NCBI GenBank assembly: GCA_001247695.2
Contig: LGRX02029277.1
Location: 1-18,810 of the forward strand
Direction of reading: 5' to 3'
Length of the DNA: 18,810 nt
DNA from: Cymbomonas tetramitiformis
Lineage: Eukaryota; Chlorophyta; Pyramimonadophyceae; Pyramimonadales; Pyramimonadaceae
A model generated the notes under the pieces. That model was not told the origin of the DNA, searched no databases, and was given only the letters and a program-made list of their open reading frames with translations. Of the stretch, positions 8,340-15,085 are shown piece by piece. The translations under genes and the position numbers were made by a program. Position 1 is the first letter of the stretch, and each line of letters starts with the position of its first letter.

Positions 8340-11300
8340 CGCTCGTGGGTTGTAGTCCGGGGATGGGTCAGGGCAAGGCCCAGGGCGCAGGGCTGATCGA
8401 TGAAGTGTTCTTGACGGCAACGCAACTGAAGCAGCACCTCATCCACGCGGAAACCAGGCGCCTGGCCGGGGATGAAGAATCGCAACCTCAGTGGCTCATG
8501 ATGGCGGCGCGCGGGGACGACCATGAGGCAGGAGCCTTCGCAGCTACCGCTGCTGAAGTACCGTCATCTCACACCACCCTGGAGAAGGAAGGGCCCCGTC
8601 AAGATACTCGAGACGCACCGGTAAGCAGCACGTGGAGGCAGCGCTTTGACGCCTTCTTTGAGAAATATTTGGATACCCTGTGTTCAGCCTTACCGGAGGC
8701 ATCCAAGTTGCGTCGCACTGAGGAGGACAAGGCCCGCATCGATCGCAAGCCGGACGCGGAGGGTGGACCACCATGTAGGCGCCCATACAAGATGACCGCT
8801 GAAGAGCTACGCCAGCTACGTGAACGTATCGAGCAGCTCATGAAGAAGGGTTACATCCGGCCGTCGTCAAGCCCGTATGCCGCCCCATGTCTGATGGTAC
8901 CCAAGCCTGGTGACCCGAAGACATTACGTCTGGTCGTGGATTACCGACAATTGAACCAGCAGACGGTGCGGGACCGGTACCCACTACCGGACATCCAACT
9001 GATGTTTGACGAGATGCAAGGGGCAGCGTTCTTCTCCTCCTTTGGCGCGGTGGACGGATTCTGGCAAGTGCCGATGGCCGAGGAGGACGTGGAGAAGACC
9101 GCCTTCACCACCCAGATGGGGGCCTATGAATGGTTGGTGATGCCCCAGGGCCTGCAGAACTCTCCCTCTCAATATCAACGGCGAATGCAGCGTGCACTCG
9201 GTCATCTCCCCTTTGTACGAATCTTCATCGACGATGTGGTCGTCTTCTCGCGCACGGTGGAGGAACACTACGACCACGTACGTCAGTTCTTGGACACTTG
9301 TCGAGAAAAAGGGGTATATTTGAAGGCCTCCAAGGCGCAGATGTTGAAGGAGTCACTACGGTTCCTGGGCCACACTCTCTCCGCCGAAGGATGCCAGCCA
9401 CAGCATGACAAGGTGTCCTCCATCAAGGACTGGCCGAAGCTGGAGACGGTAACCCACGTCAGACAGTTCCTTGGGCTAGCGGGGTACTACCGCCGGTTCG
9501 TACACCGGTTCTCGGAGATTGCCCAACCCTTGACCTCGCTCACCAAGACCGACGTACCGTGGCAATGGGGAGAACTCCAGCAATGGGCCTTCGACGAGTT
9601 GAAGACCGCACTCTCCTCAGCCCCTGTATTGGCATTGCCTGACATGAAGGCAGCCGCGGATGGGTCAGCGCCGTTTTTGGTACAAACGGATGCAAGTGGA
9701 GTTGCTTTGGGAGGCGTACTCATGCAAGATACGGGTGACGGTATGAGGGTGATAGCCTACGACAGTCGGCAGTTTTCCGCGGCGGAACAGAATTACCACA
9801 CCGGCGAAAGGGAGCTCTGCGCGTTGCACCATTGCACCACCGTCACCTGGAGGCACTACCTGTTCTCCTCCGACTTCCGGTTACAAGGTGACCATCGCCC
9901 CCTGGAATGGCTAATGTCCCCGGGACGAGAACTTAGCCGACGACAGGCACGGTGGTACATGGACCTGGTGGAAGTTGGTGTCCCACGAATGGAGTACGTC
10001 AAAGGAGCTCTTCTTCTGGTCCCCGATGCGCTATCTCGCCGACCTGACTACGTGACCAAGGACCCGCGAGAAGGGCTCAAGGAGGCCGGTGTCGTAGACA
10101 AGGAGACGGACCTCCCCAAGGACCCACTCTCCGTGCTGGATGCCGACGAGATCTTTGAAGACCACCCGCCAACCCCTGTACCAGGATGGGTGGCCACCAT
10201 GGAATCATGGATGGATGGCGGGGAGACACTTCAGGTGGCGGAGCGGGCCCTGGAGAGCCTGCTCCAGGCTGGTAGCGCGCCCTGTCACGCAACCGGCTCG
10301 GCTAAGCATACTGCCAACTCAGTGGGGCATGCAGCGGGGCATGCGCCGGGGCATACGGGGCATGCGAGGCATGCAACACAGCCGGCTGAGCATGCAACCA
10401 GCTCAGTGGGGCATGCAGTGGGGCATGCTCCGGGGCATGCGGGGCATGCAACACGGCCGACTGAGCATGCAGCCAGCTCAGTGGGGCATGCAGTGGGGTA
10501 TGCCCCGGGGCATAAGCCGGGGCATGCGGGGCATGCGGGGCATGCGGGGCATGCAACGTGCCAGTCTGGGCATGCAACTAGCTCGCCTAAGTGTGCACCC
10601 GCTGGAGAGGAACTAATGCTGCGAGCCCCCACCGACTACTTCACTGATTTGTCCGAATCTGGAAAGCGCCGGCAGGAAGCGAACACCCCGGGAACCGATC
10701 CAGTGTTGCGCCGTAGTGCTCGGCTGCGACGAACCACTGCTACGACGACTCCTTCCACCAAGCCGAAAACCTCGACACCGCCTGCTACGGATTTCCGAGG
10801 TCCTAAGCAGCCAACTCAGCCGTCTGGTCGAGCCACCAAACAGCCAGCCGATCGGCAGGATTGGAAGGTGCGCAAGGAGGTCTTTGAGCGCCTCCAACGA
10901 CAGTTCGGCAGCTTCGATGTTGACGCGTGTTGTGACCTGGGTGGACGGAACCGTCAAGTAGACGCATACTGGACTGATTGTCTGCGACAGCAGTGGAGGG
11001 GAAAGCACGTCTGGTGTAATCCCCCATACTCCAGCAGTCATATCTCCATCGAGGCAGTGCTGCGCAAGTATGTAGATGAATGGCGGCAGGACCCCGCGCA
11101 TACCTCGGCAGTGTTCCTTCTACCGGACATCCAGGCTCGCATGCCTCAATGGAGGCGACTCTTCAGGATGGCTGGTATGAGGCTGGTGGAAGTGATACCT
11201 ACTCATGACGAACGAGGAGTGCCCACCCAGCTGTTCGAAACTCCTGACGGTGTACTCCACGACCTTCCGTGGCCCGTGCTAGTGGTGCATGCTCCCCCTA

Positions 11301-12001
11301 CCCGACAGCTAGCGCCAAGAGTGCGGCATCCCCGGGTGGCGCCTCCGATAGTGCGACAGGGTAAGGCTGCTAAGACCCGCGATGCTTCGAGCCTCCCCAC
11401 GGAAGTTACATTCCTGGAGTCCCTAAACGATGAGTACGCACGTGCCGGTCCCCTTCAGCAGCTGCGGGATAACATCCTTGCGGCTCCGCACCATGCCACG
11501 AGGGACTTCCGCATCGTCGGGAACGTGCTGTGGCGTGTAACCGCGGGACGGTACCAGTTGGTCCTCGGCGAAGACTCTCCCTTGCGAGAGGTGGTCTTCA
11601 AGGATGCCCACGACTCCACCGCTGCAGGTCACACTGGCCGGGAGAAAACGCTGGAAAGAGTTCTACGCAGGTTCTGGTGGAAAAATGCCTCCGAAGACGT
11701 GGCAGGGTGGGTGGCCTCATGCCCTACGTGTCAAGCAGTTCGTCCCCGGGCATCCTACCCCGATGGATTGTTGAATCCGCACGCTATTCCTCAACGCAAC
11801 TGGCAAGATGTGAGCGTGGACTTCGTTACAGGGTTGCCGCTCACCGCCCAGGGACGCCTTCGTCACCTTTACGTGCAAGCTGAGCAAAATGGTACACCTT
11901 ATGCCCATGAACTTTGGGGACAGCTCTGCGCAGACGGTGGCCCGCATCTACTTCGACGTGGTCTGGAGGCAGCATGGAGCCCCCATGAAGATTGTATGTG
12001 A
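8240..12001 (+). CDS. Pol: reverse transcriptase, RNase H, Dam-like adenine methyltransferase, integrase N-terminus
   Basis: The frame is formally open from 8039, but the first 200 bp are a shadow of the protease; real coding enters near 8238-8240. Reverse transcriptase runs about 8770-9560. It has the LVVDYRQLNQQT block, an FIDD catalytic box (Asp codons 9230 and 9233; YIDD is more usual) and an FLG block. Motif A reads FFSSFGAVDGFW, with Gly at 9044 where the first catalytic Asp is expected. RNase H (about 9674-10040) keeps TDASG (Asp 9689), Glu 9812 and DHRPLEW (Asp 9890). A Gly-His-Ala repeat linker (about 10290-10585) and a Pro/Thr linker precede the Dam-like domain (10856-11300). The integrase zinc finger (His 11609, His 11630, Cys 11720, Cys 11729) and the first integrase Asp (11819) follow. 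The frame then runs off the real protein near 11853. The polymerase would copy element RNA to cDNA, but the missing Asp predicts an inactive enzyme. Confidence 0.93.
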   Translation, partial: KWLRSLSPITLDYAGHGSVSFNTRANGGGQQRVTLVGCSPGMGQGKAQGAGLIDEVFLTATQLKQHLIHAETRRLAGDEESQPQWLMMAARGDDHEAGAFAATAAEVPSSHTTLEKEGPRQDTRDAPVSSTWRQRFDAFFEKYLDTLCSALPEASKLRRTEEDKARIDRKPDAEGGPPCRRPYKMTAEELRQLRERIEQLMKKGYIRPSSSPYAAPCLMVPKPGDPKTLRLVVDYRQLNQQTVRDRYPLPDIQLMFDEMQGAAFFSSFGAVDGFWQVPMAEEDVEKTAFTTQMGAYEWLVMPQGLQNSPSQYQRRMQRALGHLPFVRIFIDDVVVFSRTVEEHYDHVRQFLDTCREKGVYLKASKAQMLKESLRFLGHTLSAEGCQPQHDKVSSIKDWPKLETVTHVRQFLGLAGYYRRFVHRFSEIAQPLTSLTKTDVPWQWGELQQWAFDELKTALSSAPVLALPDMKAAADGSAPFLVQTDASGVALGGVLMQDTGDGMRVIAYDSRQFSAAEQNYHTGERELCALHHCTTVTWRHYLFSSDFRLQGDHRPLEWLMSPGRELSRRQARWYMDLVEVGVPRMEYVKGALLLVPDALSRRPDYVTKDPREGLKEAGVVDKETDLPKDPLSVLDADEIFEDHPPTPVPGWVATMESWMDGGETLQVAERALESLLQAGSAPCHATGSAKHTANSVGHAAGHAPGHTGHARHATQPAEHATSSVGHAVGHAPGHAGHATRPTEHAASSVGHAVGYAPGHKPGHAGHAGHAGHATCQSGHATSSPKCAPAGEELMLRAPTDYFTDLSESGKRRQEANTPGTDPVLRRSARLRRTTATTTPSTKPKTSTPPATDFRGPKQPTQPSGRATKQPADRQDWKVRKEVFERLQRQFGSFDVDACCDLGGRNRQVDAYWTDCLRQQWRGKHVWCNPPYSSSHISIEAVLRKYVDEWRQDPAHTSAVFLLPDIQARMPQWRRLFRMAGMRLVEVIPTHDERGVPTQLFETPDGVLHDLPWPVLVVHAPPTRQLAPRVRHPRVAPPIVRQGKAAKTRDASSLPTEVTFLESLNDEYARAGPLQQLRDNILAAPHHATRDFRIVGNVLWRVTAGRYQLVLGEDSPLREVVFKDAHDSTAAGHTGREKTLERVLRRFWWKNASEDVAGWVASCPTCQAVRPRASYPDGLLNPHAIPQRNWQDVSVDFVTGLPLTAQGRLRHLYVQAEQNGTPYAHELWGQLCADGGPHLLRRGLEAAWSPHEDCM
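9044..9046 (+). other. Reverse transcriptase motif A: catalytic Asp replaced by Gly
   Basis: The codon is GGC, in the position of the Asp of the LDL-type motif A between FFS and the GFWQV block. A single A-to-G change from GAC would explain it. The FIDD pair in motif C is intact. The alignment is by eye against the family pattern. Confidence 0.7.
10290..10585 (+). repeat. Gly-His-Ala repeat linker between RNase H and the adenine methyltransferase
   Basis: The same GGGGCATGC/GGGGCATAC words as in gag and the protease spacer recur in three modules with SSVGHAVGHAPGHAGHA-like peptides, again in the Gly-His-Ala frame. The tract separates two enzymatic domains and is probably a flexible, His-rich linker. 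Confidence 0.9.
10856..11300 (+). CDS. Dam-like DNA N6-adenine methyltransferase domain within Pol
   Basis: This is a segment of the pol ORF, listed separately because it is a foreign enzymatic domain. It opens with DWKVRKEVFERLQRQFG, then FDVDACC at about 10913-10933. The catalytic NPPY tetrad (11018-11029) sits in VWCNPPYSS. A hydrophobic strand FLLPDIQ and a second conserved block up to VLVVHAPP follow. The NPPY motif is the signature of amino-methyltransferases that modify adenine N6 (or cytosine N4). Spacing and flanks match the phage-type Dam family also found in DIRS retrotransposons. The location, between RNase H and integrase, differs from the usual Gypsy plan. No frameshift or stop falls inside it. 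The target sequence cannot be predicted. A cytosine-N4 activity is the alternative, less likely by family resemblance. Confidence 0.8.
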
Positions 12002-12362
12002 CCGTGACCCCAGGTTCCAAGACTCGTTCTGGCGTGAGCTAATGAGACTTATGGGGGTGCGGGTGGCTTCTACCACTCCGTACAACCCTCGTTCAGACGG
12101 GCAGGCGGAACACACCAACAGGGTGGTCGAGGACATGTTGCGCTCGTTCGTGGGTGCCAATCCGGATGACTGGGACCTCTACATGACAAACGTGGAGTTT
12201 GCTATCAACGACTCGCGTAGTGACGTCACGGGATTCACTCCCTTTGAGCTATGCTACGGGGTATCTCCGATGTCTCAGCTGGACATGTTCCTGGAGGCTG
12301 CGACTCTCCCTGGCTCTGCGCGACGAAAAGGGGGGTGGGTACCGCCCATGAGATGGCTGTGA
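11853..12362 (+). CDS. Integrase catalytic core, second fragment (frameshifted)
   Basis: After a frame change near 11850-11856 the core resumes here, with no start codon of its own. The second catalytic Asp lies at 12000 in CDRDPRF and the Glu at 12108 in SDGQAEHTNR. This gives exactly 35 residues between them; together with Asp 11819 in the previous frame the D,D35E triad is complete. The core extends to the FELCYG block (about 12240-12262). The frame is lost again at a run of six G at 12330-12335, and the last ten residues before TGA 12360 are out of frame. The enzyme would insert element cDNA into chromosomes. Confidence 0.9.
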   Translation, partial: DAFVTFTCKLSKMVHLMPMNFGDSSAQTVARIYFDVVWRQHGAPMKIVCDRDPRFQDSFWRELMRLMGVRVASTTPYNPRSDGQAEHTNRVVEDMLRSFVGANPDDWDLYMTNVEFAINDSRSDVTGFTPFELCYGVSPMSQLDMFLEAATLPGSARRKGGWVPPMRWL

Positions 12363-13843
12363 AGTTTTCGGCGCAGTTGCGGGACGCGCGTGGCCGCCTT
12401 GAGTTGGCTCAGCAGCGCCAGCGGGAGCAATTCGACCGGCGCCACAAGCAGCATAGGTACGCAGTGGGGGATCTGGTATGGATCGAGGCTCGTCACCTGA
12501 CGGAGAAGGTGATGGACCGTGCGCTGTGCCGGAAGCTCGGCAAGCGTTGGCACGGACCTGTAACTGTCGTGGAGTGCTTCTACAGCGATTTGCAGGCGGC
12601 GCTGGCGGAGGCGGACCGCGGGGCACCGGTGGCTTATCGGTTGGCTCTACCACCGCATTGGCGCATTCACGACGTGTTTGCACAGCACCGCCTGAAGCCA
12701 TACGTTTCCGGCATGGATGAGTTTGCATCTCGAGCACAACTGCCTGTACCTGCCCCGGTAATGGTAGATGGGCAAGCGGAAGCTCACGTGGACAAAATTC
12801 TGGCGTATCGTGTACGCATGGTCAAGGGTAAATCAGTGGAGGAATGGAAGGTACGCTGGACGGGCTACTCGGCAGCTCACGACCAGTGGCGCTCCAGAGA
12901 AAAGATGGACAGAGGCGGGGAGAATCAGCAGCTCAAGGAGTTCGAGGCACGGCGGTTGGGCATGCAGGCGGACATGCTGAAGTCCGTTGAGCATGGCCGA
13001 CGTCAACGTCAACAGCGACAGCCCGTTCACCTTGGTGTCACTTTATCCCAGCTAATGGAACATCAATGTGACGTCCCAGAAGTGGATTCTCCACCGGAAG
13101 ACTTCTGTCTGCCGTGGGAGCGGGTGGAAATCTTGGAGAACGGAGAGCTAGTGGTGATCACCGACCTTGAAGAGCGAAAGACCCGGCCAGTGAGAATCTT
13201 GGTGTTGTTCAGCGGAACCGGATCGGTGGAAAGAGAGTTTGCAAAGTGCTTTCCGTCTGCCTCGGTGGTTACGCTCGACAACGACCCACGATGGCAACCC
13301 GACCATCTCGCATCAATGGAGGACTGGGACCCCACTCAGTACCCACCGGGATTCTTTGATGTCATCTGGGCCAGCCCTCCATGTACCCAGTACAGTCAGG
13401 CGCGCACTACGGGAGGACCTCCCGATCTGGAAGGAGCAGACAAGAGTGTGAAATGCACCCTGGATGCTATTGAGTACTTGAAGCCCAAGCACTGGTTTCT
13501 TGAAAATCCTGAAGGAAGATACCCGAATGCGCTGCGGTTGCGGTCAGTGGTTCGTGAACTGCCACAACCTCTTTTTTGCACCTACTGTAAGTATGGGGAG
13601 CGATATCGTAAACCAACGTGTATCTGGACTAGCTCACCTCCACCAACGCCATTGCTGGAGTGCACCTCGCGGACACCTTGCGCATGTAAATGGGCCACCG
13701 GAGGGCACCCTGAAACTGCTCAGCTTGGGCCATCGTCTTCACAGCAACCAGGAGCGCGAGATGCTCACGCCGTGTACCCAGTACCGGCTCCGCTGTTGCG
13801 TCATCTCTTCCACCATCTTCAGTTCGGGGAGTTTGATACCTGA
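12336..13843 (+). CDS. Integrase C-terminus, chromodomain and C5-cytosine DNA methyltransferase
   Basis: Formally open from 12251, but coding enters after the G run at 12330-12335. The integrase C-terminal segment (about 12340-12720) has the DRRHKQHRYAVGDLVW and RIHDVFAQHRLKPY blocks. A chromodomain follows (about 12782-12960), with KILAYR, WKVRWTGYS and QW marking the aromatic positions. After about 70 residues of linker, RPVRILVLFSGTGSVEREF opens a cytosine methyltransferase domain that runs to the stop. The polyprotein ends ten nucleotide triplets before the polypurine tract region, so the methyltransferase occupies the extreme C terminus. The chromodomain would direct integration to marked chromatin, and the adjoining methyltransferase could mark the same sites. 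No internal stop breaks this segment. Confidence 0.88.
12782..12960 (+). other. Chromodomain
   Basis: The KILAYRVRMVKGKSVEEWKV stretch is followed by RWTGYS and a DQW, then a KEFEARR helix. This matches the chromodomain that ends chromovirus integrases and reads methylated histone H3. A divergent, non-classical aromatic cage is possible, since the residues before the first strand are poorly conserved. Confidence 0.8.
13184..13840 (+). CDS. C5-cytosine DNA methyltransferase domain at the Pol C terminus
   Basis: A segment of the preceding ORF. Motif I is LVLFSGTGSVE (about 13199-13231), the SAM-binding loop. Motif II is VVTLDNDP. Motif IV is IWASPPCTQYSQAR, with the nucleophilic Cys at codon 13382, and motif VI is WFLENP, with Glu at 13502. 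A YRKPTCIWTS block (about 13604-13633) takes the motif VIII position, and a GARD...PVPAPLL block resembles motif X. The order and Cys/Glu pair are those of C5-cytosine methyltransferases. PCT for PCQ and ENP for ENV mark a divergent, compact, virus- or phage-like type rather than plant MET1, CMT or DRM. The segment is about 220 residues, with a short target-recognition region, so specificity may be loose. DNMT-bearing Gypsy elements have been reported from charophyte algae, a direct precedent. Confidence 0.85.
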
Positions 13844-13880
13844 CGACACCGGGAGCGGCATCGGGAGATAGGCCGCTCTT

Positions 13881-13894
13881 GAGGGGGGAGGAGT
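13881..13894 (+). other. Polypurine tract
   Basis: GAGGGGGGAGGAG plus one T directly precedes the TGTACC start of the 3' LTR. It has the position and composition of the primer for plus-strand synthesis. Confidence 0.8.
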
Positions 13895-15085
13895 TGTACC
13901 GGGAGGCACGGACAGCTCAGGGCTATGCCCCAAGGCGTATGCCCCATGGGTATGCCGCGAGGCGTATGCCCCATGGGTATGCCCCGAGGCGTATGCCCCA
14001 AGGATATGCCCCGAGGCGTATGCCCCATGGGTATGCCCCGAGGCGTATGCCCCATGGGTATGCCCCGAGGCGTATGCCCCATGGGTATGACCCGAGGCGT
14101 ATGCCCCATGGGTATGCCCCGAGGCGTATGCCCCATGGGTATGCCCCGAGGCGTATGCCCCATGGGTATGCCCCGAGGCGTATGCCCCATGGGTATGCCC
14201 CGAGGCGTATGCCCCATGGGTATGCCCCGAGGCGTATGCCCCATGGGTATGCCCCGAGGCGTATGCCCCATGGGTGTGCCCCGAGGCGTATGCCCCATGG
14301 GTGTGCCCCGAGGCGTATGCCCCATGGGTGTGCCCCGAGGCGTATGCCCCATGGGTATGCCCCGAGGCGTATGCCCCATGGGTATGCCCCGAGGCGTATG
14401 CCCCATGGGTATGCCCCGAGGCGTATGCCCCATGGGTATGCCCCATGGGTATGCCCCATGGGTATGCCCCGAGCATGCCCCACTCGCGAATAATGGGGAA
14501 TTATCGGATATTCACATAAGTGAGCGAGTGGGGAAAATAATCGATGACAAAGCAGATTTCAGGAGAAGATCTGTAATGAAATGATTTATGGTAGATTCCA
14601 GGAGAAGATCTGCAATGGCAATACAAGTATCATGATCTGCCTGATGATTGGTGGAGAAGTAACAGAATCAGGCATGGGCTGTTGGTAATTGGCCGATGAC
14701 AGATGTCAATCTAGGAATCCTGCTAGTGAGTTAAAGAGCAACATGATGATAGGGGAAGCTTGGGAAAAGTGAACCTCAGTGAGTGTTGACCAAGTGAAAG
14801 AATTGTACAAGTTTTACGTGTTAGGATTGGGCATGATGCCAAGACTGAACATAGGGATATAGATGTTATAGGTCTGCGACCATACATTATATCGAAAAGT
14901 GATAGTATTGCTAGGCTGTGTAGCCAGTATATGTCATGCAATTAAACAGTGGAATATAAGGCTAGAAGCCTATGTGATACACCAAAAACAATAGAAAACA
15001 TAAAAAGAAAAGAAAGAAGATAAAAGAAAAGAAAGGAAAATAAAGAGAAAAATATGTATAAGTTATCAGGAGTGTGCCTGGTACA
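13895..15085 (+). repeat. 3' LTR, complete, 1191 bp
   Basis: It starts TGTACC, ends GGTACA (perfect 6-bp terminal inverted repeat including TG...CA) and matches the 5' LTR from 14473 to the end. The U3 part is dominated by 27-bp tandem repeats (13934-14446). TATAAGG is at 14955-14961 and AATAAA at 15039-15044, about 40 bp before the end, with an A/G-rich stretch between. The + strand then continues directly into the neighbouring gene. The LTR could therefore act as promoter or leader for that gene. Confidence 0.95.
13934..14446 (+). repeat. 27-bp tandem repeat array in the LTR U3, 19 copies
   Basis: Each unit begins GGCGTATGCCCC and contains two TATGCCCC words and one CCATGG. Starts fall at 27-bp steps from 13934 to 14420, which gives 19 copies with rare point changes (for example GTGTGCCCC in three central copies). 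Three shortened CATGGGTATGCCCC units follow. Because 27 is a multiple of 3, both strands are open in several frames; those frames are not genes. GTATGCCCC is the reverse complement of GGGGCATAC, a word of the coding-region repeats. Confidence 0.97.

Larger units (their letters stand above)
1..15085 (+). mobile_element. Giant Ty3/Gypsy chromovirus LTR retrotransposon, degenerate, with two DNA methyltransferase domains
   Basis: Two related LTRs in direct orientation (1-671, partial, and 13895-15085) bracket a 13,223-bp internal region. In order it encodes Gag with a zinc knuckle, aspartic protease, reverse transcriptase, RNase H, a Dam-like adenine methyltransferase domain, integrase, a chromodomain and a C5-cytosine methyltransferase domain. 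The order protease-RT-RNase H-integrase plus a chromodomain defines the chromovirus branch of Ty3/Gypsy. The LTR ends form the inverted repeat TGTACC/GGTACA, and a polypurine tract precedes the 3' LTR. Coding frames are broken at about 2650, 2773, 8238, 11853 and 12330, so this copy is probably not autonomous. The left end and any target-site duplication lie outside the window. If the 5' LTR equals the 3' LTR in length, the whole element is near 15.6 kb, unusually large for the group. Confidence 0.95.

Noticed and set aside
10856..11300. Reading this block as ordinary pol linker or an RNase H subdomain
   Set aside because: The NPPY tetrad with FDVD upstream and the downstream strand pattern fits the Dam-type methyltransferase, and RNase H is already complete before 10080.
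13934..14446. CRISPR-like regular repeat array
   Set aside because: The units are contiguous with no unique spacers, lie inside an LTR, and the window is eukaryotic.
13739..14584. Several 180-245-residue open frames on both strands through the LTR repeats (MGHTPRGIP-, GVCPMGMPR- and APRRMPHGY-type proteins)
   Set aside because: They are translations of a 27-bp tandem repeat; a period divisible by three keeps all frames open. No start context or independent coding signal.
1..15085. Bacterial or phage origin suggested by Dam-like and C5 methyltransferases
   Set aside because: LTRs, PPT, D,D35E integrase, chromodomain and the intron-containing neighbour gene are eukaryotic retrotransposon features.
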